A stretch of DNA of 9,735 nt from Chromatiales bacterium (GTDB lineage Bacteria; Pseudomonadota; Gammaproteobacteria; UBA6429), in contig JALTJN010000342.1 of assembly GCA_027076405.1 (NCBI GenBank), positions 7,531 through 17,265 of the forward strand. Direction: 5' to 3'. A program made the position numbers and the translations under genes. This document shows positions 1 through 7,102 of this stretch, piece after piece; position 1 is the first letter of the stretch, and each line of letters begins with the position of its first letter. The notes under the pieces were generated by a model. The model was given only the letters and a program-made list of their open reading frames with translations, had not been told where the DNA came from and did not search any database.

Positions 1-21
1 TTTTGTATCCTTACTTGACAT
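1..21 (-). CDS. 5' end of a further head or structural gene (partial, start only)
   Basis: An ATG at 21-19 opens a frame that runs off the window and encodes only MSSKDTK. It follows the major capsid gene by 73 bases on the same strand, where tailed phages usually carry head-completion or further structural genes. The leader is AT-rich (AATAATAAAATG) with no Shine-Dalgarno sequence, as for the three genes before it, which is the main reason to believe the start. Seven residues are too few to say anything about function. Confidence 0.5.
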
Positions 22-46
22 TTTATTATTACTATTAATTTATAAT

Positions 47-94
47 TATAGCTCCCAGGCTATAGTTCAGCTCCCATAAAGGAGCTGAGTATAG
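47..94 (-). terminator. Two overlapping hairpins after the capsid gene, possible weak terminator or processing site
   Basis: Directly after the capsid stop codon, positions 67-74 pair with 81-88 (TCAGCTCC with GGAGCTGA), extended past a small mismatch by 60-64 with 90-94. A second hairpin pairs 47-52 with 59-64 (TATAGC with GCTATA) and shares bases 60-64 with the first, so the two compete. No T run follows on the minus strand, so this is not a textbook rho-independent terminator. It could attenuate read-through or protect the 3' end of the capsid mRNA. Confidence 0.45.
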
Positions 95-1066
95 CTATGA
101 GCTGTATGTAGCACCATCACCTTTAGACCCCCATGTTCGTCTCCAGTCTTTTGAGTAGTTTGCCCATCGAGCATCAACTGTAAATGTTACTACCTTGTTA
201 AGGATATTAACATCTTGCTCAAGTCGTGGAGCTTGACGAACTTCATGGTAGAGTTTCGAACGACCTGGAACTGTCAAGAACCAAGCTGTATTAGAACCAC
301 CATTTGTTGCGTCAAGGAACTGAGATGTCACAAGGTCCAATGTTCCTCGATAAACATTAATTGCGTTATTTGCATTTTCAGAAACCTTTTCAGATTCAAG
401 AACCTGCATTGCTTGTTTTTCGAGGTTGATTGGTGCAACAACGGTTACCTTACCAAGGAGAGACATTGGAAGACCATCATCTGTTTGCTGCAAAGTAAGA
501 GCAATCTTAGCTGTCTCCAAATTATCATCCCCAAAGGTTATACCTGTTGAAGAAGCATTTGATTGTGTGCTTCCACCTGGCACAGGCGTTGGGTGAACAG
601 TTGAGAACTGCGGAACTCCATCACCATACCATGTCATGTCGTATCCATTGACAGTTACAGTGGTAGAAAATCCACCATTAAACAACTGCATTCCTGCTTC
701 ATCTTGTGAGAAGTTTGCGTCAATTGTCAGGTCTCGCATCTCATCAAGTGCCTCTTCAAAATCTCTATCCTCAATTGCATTCTTTGATACCTCAATGGCA
801 CGTCCATAATCTGTGTAGTTTACTTTCGTGTCATAGAGTTTGTATCGTCTTGTAAGCCCGATGTTCTCTCCATCGCCATCGAATTTTCGAAGCCTTCCTG
901 CTCCAGTCTTAGCGGTAAAGTGTTTCTCTGCCCTAGAACCTTCAGTTGTCTGTGTAAGAAGGTTGCTAATTCCAGGAACGTACTCTTCCATGGCCTGGTT
1001 ATGAACCTCAGCAATTTCAAGACCAACTCCTGCAATCAAGTCTGTCCATGTTCCTCGTGTTTCCAT
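95..1066 (-). CDS. Putative major capsid protein (HK97-fold type)
   Basis: This 323-residue protein is the probable shell subunit of the phage head. Length and position (portal, scaffold, decoration, then this) are typical of a major capsid protein. The central segment with FNGGF (129-133), a GDG turn and STVHP (155-159) resembles the loop seen in a group of HK97-fold capsid proteins that carry an F-N-x-x-F to S-T-x-H-P block. The stretch VVAPINLEKQAMQVLES (209-225) and an aromatic, Arg-rich C-terminus (WANYSKDWRRTWG, 301-313) also fit. There is no N-terminal protease or scaffolding domain, which agrees with a separate scaffold gene upstream. The start has no Shine-Dalgarno sequence; the leader reads ACTAAAACAAGATG. 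A possible promoter lies at 1084-1112. The family call rests on pattern and synteny, not on a search. Confidence 0.85.
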   Translation of the reverse strand: METRGTWTDLIAGVGLEIAEVHNQAMEEYVPGISNLLTQTTEGSRAEKHFTAKTGAGRLRKFDGDGENIGLTRRYKLYDTKVNYTDYGRAIEVSKNAIEDRDFEEALDEMRDLTIDANFSQDEAGMQLFNGGFSTTVTVNGYDMTWYGDGVPQFSTVHPTPVPGGSTQSNASSTGITFGDDNLETAKIALTLQQTDDGLPMSLLGKVTVVAPINLEKQAMQVLESEKVSENANNAINVYRGTLDLVTSQFLDATNGGSNTAWFLTVPGRSKLYHEVRQAPRLEQDVNILNKVVTFTVDARWANYSKDWRRTWGSKGDGATYSS

Positions 1067-1083
1067 CTTGTTTTAGTTAGTTA

Positions 1084-1112
1084 ATTATAATTTTATGCTG
1101 ATAATGGTCCAA
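1084..1112 (-). promoter_or_regulatory. Possible promoter for the major capsid gene
   Basis: On the minus strand TTGGAC (1112-1107), a 17-base spacer and a perfect TATAAT (1089-1084) precede the capsid ATG by about 17 bases. The -35 box matches the consensus only in TTG, and the site overlaps the end of the decoration gene. A private promoter would raise capsid mRNA above scaffold mRNA. The TATAAT could also be part of an AT-rich motif shared by several head genes, so confidence is modest. Confidence 0.4.
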
Positions 1113-1620
1113 ATAGTGCAGATTCAAATAGATTTACAATTGCTTTTGATGTGTCATTAGCGTCTACTCCATGAGTTGCATACTGAGCTGCTGTTGTTGC
1201 AGCTGTAGATTCATCGAGAGTGTCTTCATCAACCAAATCCATGAAGTATCCCCTAAGGTTAGAACCTGTAGTAGTTCCAATTGTTGCATCAACCTCTGCA
1301 GAATAAAGTGAGAATTTCGAAACATCAAGTTCTACCTTATTCTGAGCATTTGTTTGGTTGTCAGAAGCAAATGTATATGTTCCAGTGAAACTACCATATT
1401 CAGCACCAGTAGTTCCATCAGAACTCAAACCTACACCTTTATTTGTCCTAATTGCCGTTACGTGTCCATACAGAGAAACTCCAGCAGTTCCAAGAGCCGC
1501 AAATCCAGAAGATACCTTGATTGCATCAAGTTCTGTAACTGTGATAGAATTTGCCGCTACAACTGCAATTTTAACTGGAGCACCATATGGTGTCAGTGTA
1601 CCTGCGTGTTTAAATGCCAT
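1093..1620 (-). CDS. Putative capsid decoration or structural protein
   Basis: This 175-residue protein is rich in Ala, Thr, Ser, Gly and Val and low in charge, with alternating hydrophobic stretches (VKIAVVAANSITVTELDAIK, 16-35) and many TxT and GxT turns. That composition is typical of beta-rich secreted or virion proteins. Its place between the scaffold and the major capsid protein is where many phages encode the head decoration protein that cements the expanded shell. No catalytic motif, signal peptide or membrane helix is visible. It is 26 bases before the capsid gene and 29 bases after the scaffold gene, so the three probably share a transcript. Its leader is A-rich (TTAAAGAAAACGATG) without a Shine-Dalgarno sequence. 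It could instead be another virion protein; the role is inferred from context. Confidence 0.65.
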   Translation of the reverse strand: MAFKHAGTLTPYGAPVKIAVVAANSITVTELDAIKVSSGFAALGTAGVSLYGHVTAIRTNKGVGLSSDGTTGAEYGSFTGTYTFASDNQTNAQNKVELDVSKFSLYSAEVDATIGTTTGSNLRGYFMDLVDEDTLDESTAATTAAQYATHGVDANDTSKAIVNLFESALFGPLSA

Positions 1621-1649
1621 CGTTTTCTTTAATTAGTGTAGCTTAATAA

Positions 1650-2351
1650 TTATTTAACGTACTTGAGCAGGTTGTCAATGTAATCTGGCATTTTTTCTTT
1701 AAGCCTTAGATACCTTTCTTCAGTAAATCCGTGTTGTTCTATAAGCCTTTTCTCTTTATCTGTCAGACCACTATTTTCAACATGCTGCGGCGTAACGCTA
1801 ACTTTCGGAGTTGAAGAATATGGATTTTGTATTGGTTGCTCAGTAGAAGCTTGAGGAGTAGTGTCGGTACGTCCCAGAAGTGCTTTCGCATCTTCTATAA
1901 CGCGCATAAAGTCTTCTATCTCAACAATACCGTCTGTATTGAATCTAGAGAGCTTCTCTTCAAGAGCTGCCCTCTTGAGTCCACCAGGGTCATTGTCTGG
2001 ATGGAATTCTTTATTTTGCGTTACAAACTTCTCAAAAGCTATTTTCTTATTCAACTTAGCTTTTGACGCCTCCCTTTCAGCAAGAGTTTGTTCAACAACC
2101 TGTTTAACATCTACTTCGCCTGGATTTTGTGCTGGCTGTTGTGTTGACGATTTCAATGTTTCTTCAAGTTGTTCTTTGAGGATTTCAATTTGCTCTTTCA
2201 ATTCTTGTCTTGCCTTTCTATCGCTTTTGAGTTCTCCTACAAGATTATTTTTCTCTTCTTCAAGTTTAGCGATTTTCTGAGCCAATTCCTCAGCTCCATT
2301 TGGTTCAGAACCTGTAGGTCCTGCACCTTCATTGATTGGTTTTTCTGACAT
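1650..2351 (-). CDS. Putative head scaffolding protein
   Basis: This 233-residue, highly charged, largely helical protein is the likely internal scaffold that guides capsid assembly and is removed before packaging. After a flexible Gly/Pro-rich start, residues 20-67 form an obvious coiled coil with Leu, Ile and Val at heptad spacing and dense Glu and Lys. A low-complexity Gln/Pro/Ser linker follows (69-78), then a second helical part (83-160), another disordered linker (162-194) and a helical, basic C-terminal segment (196-233). A basic helical C-terminus is where scaffolds commonly contact the capsid protein. No protease motif is visible. It is the first gene of the capsid operon, behind a 170-base structured leader. 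AGGGA about 12 bases before ATG is at best a weak ribosome binding site. The call rests on coiled-coil composition and synteny. Confidence 0.7.
   Translation of the reverse strand: MSEKPINEGAGPTGSEPNGAEELAQKIAKLEEEKNNLVGELKSDRKARQELKEQIEILKEQLEETLKSSTQQPAQNPGEVDVKQVVEQTLAEREASKAKLNKKIAFEKFVTQNKEFHPDNDPGGLKRAALEEKLSRFNTDGIVEIEDFMRVIEDAKALLGRTDTTPQASTEQPIQNPYSSTPKVSVTPQHVENSGLTDKEKRLIEQHGFTEERYLRLKEKMPDYIDNLLKYVK
1651..1678 (-). promoter_or_regulatory. Weak candidate promoter for the decoration gene
   Basis: A perfect -35 box TTGACA (1678-1673) lies in the last codons of the scaffold gene, followed after 16 bases by TAAATA (1656-1651), a poor -10 box. It would start transcription about 25 bases before the decoration ATG. 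TTGACA inside coding sequence can arise by chance. Confidence 0.3.
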
Positions 2352-2525
2352 TGTTTTAACTTCCCTTAATTAGTAATCCCTTTTTAACGTGGTTGAGTCC
2401 ACGGTGGGGTGGGTCCCACAAAGTATCAACAAAGTCGACACTTTCGACTACATTAAGTAGTCTATAGACAGCTCCACTCACCGAAGTGAATCGACCTATG
2501 AAGCTGTCAATAGAACACTTAACTT
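2352..2525 (-). ncRNA. Structured 5' leader of the capsid operon
   Basis: From the predicted start near 2524 to the scaffold ATG lie about 170 non-coding bases filled with stems. (1) 2502-2513 pairs with 2462-2473, 11 pairs around one mismatch, and encloses a hairpin at 2477-2490 with a C(UUCG)G tetraloop. (2) GACTAC/GTAGTC at 2446-2462. (3) AGTCGA/TCGACT at 2433-2449, which shares bases 2446-2449 with (2) and so excludes it. (4) GTGGG/CCCAC at 2404-2419. (5) CGTGG/CCACG at 2388-2403, ending 36 bases before the ATG. No T run follows the last stem on this strand, so this is not a terminator. It may stabilise or control translation of the abundant capsid mRNA. Confidence 0.65.
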
Positions 2526-2530
2526 AACAT

Positions 2531-2559
2531 ATTATAACACATATTTTCAAACTATGCAA
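2531..2559 (-). promoter_or_regulatory. Promoter of the scaffold-decoration-capsid operon
   Basis: TTGCAT (2559-2554), a 17-base spacer and a perfect TATAAT (2536-2531) on the minus strand. The predicted start is about 2524, giving a leader of about 170 bases before the scaffold gene. The same -35 and -10 boxes and the same spacer recur at 8595-8623. The -35 box overlaps the last codons of the 106-residue gene, which shows how tightly the region is packed. Confidence 0.7.
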
Positions 2560-2872
2560 GTTTCTTTCGTTTCCCAGATAAATCCTTCTTAAGTTTATCA
2601 AATTCACCCTCCTTACGAAGTCTTGCAAGCAAAAAAGCAGCAAAACTATAATGTCCCTTTATTTGATTTCTATCATCATCATTTACCGCATTAAAGTATC
2701 TCTGCATATCTTTCCCAAGTGTAAGCCTCAAATACTCTGTGAATCCATCAACATTTCTCAATTGACGAAAAACGTCCTGTTCAAATTTGCTATCTATTTC
2801 TGCATCAAGTGGATTACCTAATGCTTCAGAAAGTTCAAGTAATATTTGGTCGATTGTTTTATTACTTTGCAT
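2552..2872 (-). CDS. Unknown 106-residue helical protein after the portal
   Basis: I do not recognise this protein. It is predicted to be almost wholly alpha-helical, with acidic and hydrophobic residues through most of its length and a strongly basic tail (KKDLSGKRKKLA, 95-106). No cysteine clusters, membrane helices or signal peptide are present. It starts one base after the portal stop codon in a TAATATG junction, with AGGA six bases before the ATG inside the portal's last codons, so it is probably translated by reinitiation after the portal. Position between portal and scaffold suggests a head-assembly accessory role, for example a portal or scaffold partner, but that is inference only. 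Confidence 0.8.
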   Translation of the reverse strand: MQSNKTIDQILLELSEALGNPLDAEIDSKFEQDVFRQLRNVDGFTEYLRLTLGKDMQRYFNAVNDDDRNQIKGHYSFAAFLLARLRKEGEFDKLKKDLSGKRKKLA

Positions 2873-2873
2873 A

Positions 2874-4922
2874 TTATCCTGTTATTTGGTTTTGTAATTG
2901 TTGCAAATTATTTGCGTTTTGTTCACCACCTTTAGCACCTCTAACCATATTATTTGCAATATTGTTTTGAGGTAATTGGCTCATACCTTGGTCCATTTCT
3001 GATGCAGCAGCACCCTGATTCATCAAGCTAGCTAATGCTTGCTCGTTAAAAATCTTTGTTGGGTCATCACCCATCTTCTCAGCTGTCTGTGCTGCAAGTT
3101 CCATTTTGTTTACAAGTTCTGGGAAGAAGCTCAAGTATATTCTCACCTTCTCAAGCTGCATTGCTTTCTCCATGTCTTTCGTTTCCTCCCTTTTCGGATT
3201 TGCAACAAGTTTAACATCAAAATCAATATTTCTTATATACTCTCCAGATACAGCAACAATTTCAATCTTCTTCCCTGTTTCCATTTCATACAGTTTTGCA
3301 CGTGTCTTCAACTCAGTCTTTGTTGGCTGGGCACTTGAATTTGGATACATTTCTATAATCTTTGCACCCCTTTTACCGTTTGAAAGAATTGTATTATCCA
3401 ACTTAAAGACGTTGAATGCTTTATTCATTTCTTCAACACCTTCTTCACCAAGAACTTTCTTAACGATTGGATAATTTTTGTCTGTCCAGAATTGGAGTAT
3501 ATTCTTGCCTCTGAGATATGCTTTTCTCTTAATGCCAGTCTTAACAAATCGAACAAACAATCCAAGCATTGATGCAACACCCTCTGCTGCAATACCAATT
3601 TCTCTTGCAGTTGTTCTATCGCCAACACCAGCAATACCTTGTGTTACCTGGTCTACAGATGCTTCTTCTGCCATTCCTTTCATATATTGCAATATGAATT
3701 GATGCCACCCATTAGGTGTACTCATATCCAGCTCGACATATGCATCTTTAATTGAAAGTCCTTGTGTATCAACTGGTGTTCTCCTTCCTGGCCTTAGGTA
3801 GTCATCTTCAATACCATCAAACCCAGCAGTAAGAATAGGCTTAAATACCGTCAAAAATGACTGGTCAAGAAGCATATTTGTAAGGACATTCATAACATCC
3901 TGTATTGACTTCAATTTGTCTGGGAGTGATTTACCATAGAAAAATTTACTGTCAAACAATTCATATTTTATATCCCAGAATGGAAGCTCCTTATGATTGA
4001 AAGGAAGTGGAGAAATCTCCATTTTATCATCAATTATAAGTGGATTAAGCCATACACCATTTGCGAGGATAATATATTCATCAACATCTTTGTTGTAATA
4101 TCGTAATACTTCTACTTCTCCTTCTCCGACAGGTGTACCAACATAATCAAGATACTCTGGTCTATTGTCAATCTCTCCATCAACAATCACATATGGCTGA
4201 ACAAGATTTGCCCTTGAGAACATAGAAAAGTCCTGCAGAAACTGTTGATAAGGGATAACAGTTCTCCAAAAACAATATGGCATATCTTTTATACTTGCCA
4301 CGCCAACATGTGATGGATAAAAGTCCTCAAGGCGAACTATTTCACCATACAATCTATTTGTTATCTTTTTACCTTTTCTAATTTTTATGTCATCTCCAGA
4401 GCCAACTATATCTCTTACATCTTGCTCTTTCTTTTCATGACCCTCATATGCAATACCCGTACCCTTAACAATAACCTCAAGAAGAACATTGATTAAGAAC
4501 TGTTCATAGTCATCAACGTCCTCGGAATATTCATAAAGATTTGTTAGTATTTGTGCTCTTCGTATATCCTCATCTCCTCTTTCTACAAATTCAGCAATAG
4601 GAAGTATCTGTACAACTTTACTAAGTACAGCAACCGTTTTGTTTCTTGTTGTTTGAGTATGAACTATTGCTTGCCAGTCCTCTATTCCATCACGTATATC
4701 TACATTAGTAGTGAATCTTCTTACAGAATCATTTATATATTCTATAAGTGTATCACCATCAAAATGTTCATATGCTCTATCACGTTCACTTGCAGAATTC
4801 CTGAATTTATATATAACAGATGAAAGAACCTCTCGTTCCTTTTCTGAGGGATTGTATGATTTTATCTCTTTTTTAGTTTCTTCTAAAACAGAGACATTCT
4901 TTGTATTGTTATCTGTAGCCAT
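2874..4922 (-). CDS. Portal protein
   Basis: This 682-residue protein is the likely dodecameric portal at one head vertex, through which DNA enters and leaves and to which the terminase docks. Evidence is length, position two genes after the large terminase, and portal-like blocks. An N-terminal helical and beta region has the DFYPSHVGVASIKDMPYCF segment (200-218). The block FYGKSLPDKLKSIQDVMNVL (328-347), continuing to NMLLDQ, matches the long-helix region common in portals, and GVGDRTTAREI (432-442) resembles the G-x-x-x-x-T-A-x-E element in the large P22-like portal group. Helical crown residues 580-640 lead to a Gln/Asn/Gly-rich flexible tail (641-682). At 682 residues it is longer than SPP1-type portals and close to the P22 size class. 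A promoter at 4936-4964 implies a very short leader without a Shine-Dalgarno sequence. Confidence 0.87.
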   Translation of the reverse strand: MATDNNTKNVSVLEETKKEIKSYNPSEKEREVLSSVIYKFRNSASERDRAYEHFDGDTLIEYINDSVRRFTTNVDIRDGIEDWQAIVHTQTTRNKTVAVLSKVVQILPIAEFVERGDEDIRRAQILTNLYEYSEDVDDYEQFLINVLLEVIVKGTGIAYEGHEKKEQDVRDIVGSGDDIKIRKGKKITNRLYGEIVRLEDFYPSHVGVASIKDMPYCFWRTVIPYQQFLQDFSMFSRANLVQPYVIVDGEIDNRPEYLDYVGTPVGEGEVEVLRYYNKDVDEYIILANGVWLNPLIIDDKMEISPLPFNHKELPFWDIKYELFDSKFFYGKSLPDKLKSIQDVMNVLTNMLLDQSFLTVFKPILTAGFDGIEDDYLRPGRRTPVDTQGLSIKDAYVELDMSTPNGWHQFILQYMKGMAEEASVDQVTQGIAGVGDRTTAREIGIAAEGVASMLGLFVRFVKTGIKRKAYLRGKNILQFWTDKNYPIVKKVLGEEGVEEMNKAFNVFKLDNTILSNGKRGAKIIEMYPNSSAQPTKTELKTRAKLYEMETGKKIEIVAVSGEYIRNIDFDVKLVANPKREETKDMEKAMQLEKVRIYLSFFPELVNKMELAAQTAEKMGDDPTKIFNEQALASLMNQGAAASEMDQGMSQLPQNNIANNMVRGAKGGEQNANNLQQLQNQITG

Positions 4923-4935
4923 TTATATGATAATA

Positions 4936-4964
4936 ATTATACCACAAATGAATAAATAAATCAA
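4936..4964 (-). promoter_or_regulatory. Promoter of the portal gene, giving a near-leaderless mRNA
   Basis: TTGATT (4964-4959), a 17-base spacer ending in TGTGG, and a perfect TATAAT (4941-4936). The TGG before the -10 box resembles an extended -10 and is shared with the promoter at 7071-7099. Transcription starting about seven bases downstream would leave only five to seven bases before the portal ATG at 4922. Confidence 0.65.
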
Positions 4965-4966
4965 GT

Positions 4967-5347
4967 CTATTTAACCCTAACCTGTTTGTACGCATTACAT
5001 GCTTCTTTGTAAAATTCTTTATTATTCTTAAACATGTATATACGCTTCTTCATTGTTTTGATTGAATCCCAATATCCTTCAACGAAATTCTTAATTTTCA
5101 GTGTCAACTCAGCCTGGTCTTCATATTCTTCGTAATATTTCTGACTCTGAAATCTTGGGTCCTTCTCTTCGATATCATATCCCTTGTATGGCATCCATTT
5201 ATATACTTCGTGCATATATGCTGGATGCCCACCACCAACCCAATAAATCCGCACAAATCCATATTTAATTTCTTTGAATCTTATATGCGGACTCATCTTT
5301 TCACATTCTTTTTTGAATCTTCTGTACCAAATTGAACCACTTGCCAT
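4967..5347 (-). CDS. Unknown 126-residue protein between large terminase and portal
   Basis: I do not recognise this protein. It is basic and rich in aromatic residues: Tyr, Trp and Phe are frequent, as in GGGHPAYMHEVYKWMPYKGY (positions about 38-57), followed by a charged helical half with many Lys and Glu. No membrane helix or cysteine cluster is present. I take the ATG at 5347-5345, one base after the large-terminase stop (TAATATG), rather than a TTG four codons earlier, because the same stop-T-ATG junction occurs at two other gene pairs here and GGAT lies about ten bases upstream. Location suggests a packaging or head-assembly accessory protein. Folded, conserved-looking GGGHP and WMPY segments suggest a real globular domain. 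Confidence 0.8.
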   Translation of the reverse strand: MASGSIWYRRFKKECEKMSPHIRFKEIKYGFVRIYWVGGGHPAYMHEVYKWMPYKGYDIEEKDPRFQSQKYYEEYEDQAELTLKIKNFVEGYWDSIKTMKKRIYMFKNNKEFYKEACNAYKQVRVK

Positions 5348-5348
5348 A

Positions 5349-6989
5349 TTAATATCCAACTATTTTATTTTTTCTATTAATATTTCTATAAGAATCTTTC
5401 TTTGGGAATTTATCAATCGGCTTCATCATCATAGGACTTAAATCCTCAATTCCAAGAGCTAGATACTCAAATGCACTGCGATAGTGAGAATAAGCATCAT
5501 GCTTAGGTTTCTCACTTCTTATTATATCAACACCTTCATTTTTTACCTTTGGATATGAAGAGTTAATCATGCAGATGTTAAAGTAGTTTGTTCTTGGGTT
5601 TTTATTCAAGTCTATGCCACCCATTATAAGTCTCTTTGCAGCAGATTTTCTTACATTAAACGCCTTCCATTTATCTTTAAAATTAACAGTTATACCATAA
5701 TTCCTAAGTGTTGATATAACTGTTTCATCAGAAACATTATTCACAAATCTTCCAGCGGGGTCACCAAAATGGATTCCACGTTTCCATTCTTTGTGAGAAT
5801 TTATGACCTCTAGGTCCTCTTTTGTGTACTGGTATTCTTCTGTTGGCATTATTCCAGTAACAAACGGAACATAGAAATCTATATTTTTACCAGTGTTTGT
5901 ATATGTATCAATAACCCGAAGTCTTCCGTTTCTATCCTTCTGCACCCAAATTATTGCGGTTGCATCTGTCTTGCCAAAATCCCATCCAATATATAAAGGC
6001 AAAGAATCATCATATTCAAATAGCCCTTTCACAACATTAACATCATTCCATTCAGGATATACCCTACCTTCACGTGACTTCGTGTATGATATTTCAATCT
6101 CTTGAGCAAATGATTCTTCTGTTCTTCTTGACTTCTCATATTCATACCATTCTTGGTCTTTGAGTGGATGCAATTTCCAAAGCAACGTCAGAACGTCTAT
6201 TCCACTTTCCTCTCTAAGATAAGCATAGTAGTTGTATCCATGCGGTGTTGAGTTTGCTATTCTACAATCAGTAGTATCTGCACATGCCTCCCAAGCATCT
6301 TTTGCATAATCCCAGAATCCAAGCTCGTCAAACAATACAGCAGTTCTTCTTGAACCTCTACCAAATTGTGGGTTCATTGTGTCACCAGCAATCACATTTC
6401 CATTTGCTGGATTTGTAAGTTTTAATTTTGTTCTATGTTTCTTAAAATTGAAATTCTTTGGAAGCATCCATTTTGGAAGCCCCTCAAGAATATAATCAAT
6501 CTTACCAAATATAGAGTCAGTTGTTCTATCGTCAACAAGTATCTCCTTATAAGAACCAACAAGTATATTAATGCCGTCTCTAAATAGCCAGTAGTAAAGC
6601 GGGATTGCTGCAAACACAAGCCATGTAACACCCATCTCACGTGATTTTTCTATAAGGCCATCTGTTTTACCTTCTATATGGTCAACAACCCATTTTATTG
6701 TTTCATCCTGAAAATCATACAAAATGAATGGTAAGTGTGTTGGGTCTGTTTTTGGACTAAATGTATAGCAAAAATTATTTATGAAAAATTTTATACCCTC
6801 GACTGTATTATCTGGTCTTTCACAGAGATACCAAATGTATGACCTCGTATCTACTGACCTATTCCCAGCATCGACAATTTCAAGTCTTCTTTTTAATTTT
6901 TCCTGATAATCAGGTGAAGTTAGATACTCCTTAAATTGCTTCTCTTTATTCTCTTTATATTGTTTTATTTGTTCTTCTGTAAATTGCAT
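5349..6989 (-). CDS. terL: Terminase large subunit (packaging ATPase and nuclease)
   Basis: This 546-residue protein is the DNA-packaging motor: it hydrolyses ATP to pump DNA through the portal and cuts the concatemer. The ATPase domain has a TerL-type Walker A, EKSREMGVTW (114-123, K115 with G120 and T122), Walker B VLFDE (218-222, catalytic E222) and a coupling motif NSTPHG (246-251). The RNase H-like nuclease domain has GWDFG (D337), FGDPAG (D410) and KPKHDAYSH (D498), the three expected metal-binding acids. Length is normal. The ATG at 6989 is the only methionine before residue 119, so the start is well fixed, yet no Shine-Dalgarno sequence precedes it. Only seven bases separate it from the 3' end of a tRNA-like element. 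The following gene begins one base after its stop codon. Confidence 0.97.
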   Translation of the reverse strand: MQFTEEQIKQYKENKEKQFKEYLTSPDYQEKLKRRLEIVDAGNRSVDTRSYIWYLCERPDNTVEGIKFFINNFCYTFSPKTDPTHLPFILYDFQDETIKWVVDHIEGKTDGLIEKSREMGVTWLVFAAIPLYYWLFRDGINILVGSYKEILVDDRTTDSIFGKIDYILEGLPKWMLPKNFNFKKHRTKLKLTNPANGNVIAGDTMNPQFGRGSRRTAVLFDELGFWDYAKDAWEACADTTDCRIANSTPHGYNYYAYLREESGIDVLTLLWKLHPLKDQEWYEYEKSRRTEESFAQEIEISYTKSREGRVYPEWNDVNVVKGLFEYDDSLPLYIGWDFGKTDATAIIWVQKDRNGRLRVIDTYTNTGKNIDFYVPFVTGIMPTEEYQYTKEDLEVINSHKEWKRGIHFGDPAGRFVNNVSDETVISTLRNYGITVNFKDKWKAFNVRKSAAKRLIMGGIDLNKNPRTNYFNICMINSSYPKVKNEGVDIIRSEKPKHDAYSHYRSAFEYLALGIEDLSPMMMKPIDKFPKKDSYRNINRKNKIVGY

Positions 6990-6996
6990 AAAATTG

Positions 6997-7064
6997 TAGC
7001 GGGTTCTAGAATCGAACTAGACAGCAAGGCGTATGAAACCCCGCCCGTGACCACACGACCCGCT
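6997..7064 (-). tRNA. tRNA-Met(CAT)-like element with a tiny D arm, at the 5' end of the terL transcript
   Basis: The acceptor stem is perfect (AGCGGGT 7064-7058 with ACCCGCT 7004-6998) and the T arm is perfect (TCTAG, TTCGATT, CTAGA). The anticodon loop TTCATAC gives CAT (7035-7033) with A37. However, the anticodon stem GGGGT/GCCTT has three G-T pairs out of five. Only 15 bases separate the acceptor from the anticodon stem, so the D arm is reduced to CGTG-TGGT-CACG without the normal connector bases. The discriminator is A and CCA is not encoded. Total length is 68 nt. The promoter at 7071-7099 predicts +1 exactly at the mature 5' base. It may be a degenerate tRNA, a lysidine-type tRNA-Ile, or a tRNA mimic used as an mRNA processing signal. 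Confidence 0.65.
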
Positions 7065-7070
7065 GATAAT

Positions 7071-7099
7071 ATTATACCATACATGTATAACAATGTAAA
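7071..7099 (-). promoter_or_regulatory. Promoter for the tRNA-Met-like element and terL
   Basis: TTTACA (7099-7094, five of six consensus bases), a 17-base spacer ending in TGTATGG, and a perfect TATAAT (7076-7071). It fills the gap between tRNA-Asn and the tRNA-Met-like element. Starting seven bases after the -10 box puts +1 at 7064, the first base of the tRNA-like acceptor stem. Confidence 0.75.
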
Positions 7100-7102
7100 G
7101 AG

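Noticed and set aside
2388..2419. Rho-independent terminator before the scaffold gene
   Set aside because: The GC-rich hairpins are not followed by a T run on the transcribed minus strand; they lie in a leader behind a promoter.
215..5000. Numerous open frames of 60-140 codons opposite or out of frame with the head and portal genes
   Set aside because: They lack ribosome binding sites and overlap well-supported genes; their Ser-, Cys- and Phe-rich composition is that of antisense translations.
5348..5359. TTG start four codons upstream for the 126-residue gene
   Set aside because: The ATG at 5347 gives the same TAATATG junction seen at two other gene pairs and needs no rare start codon.
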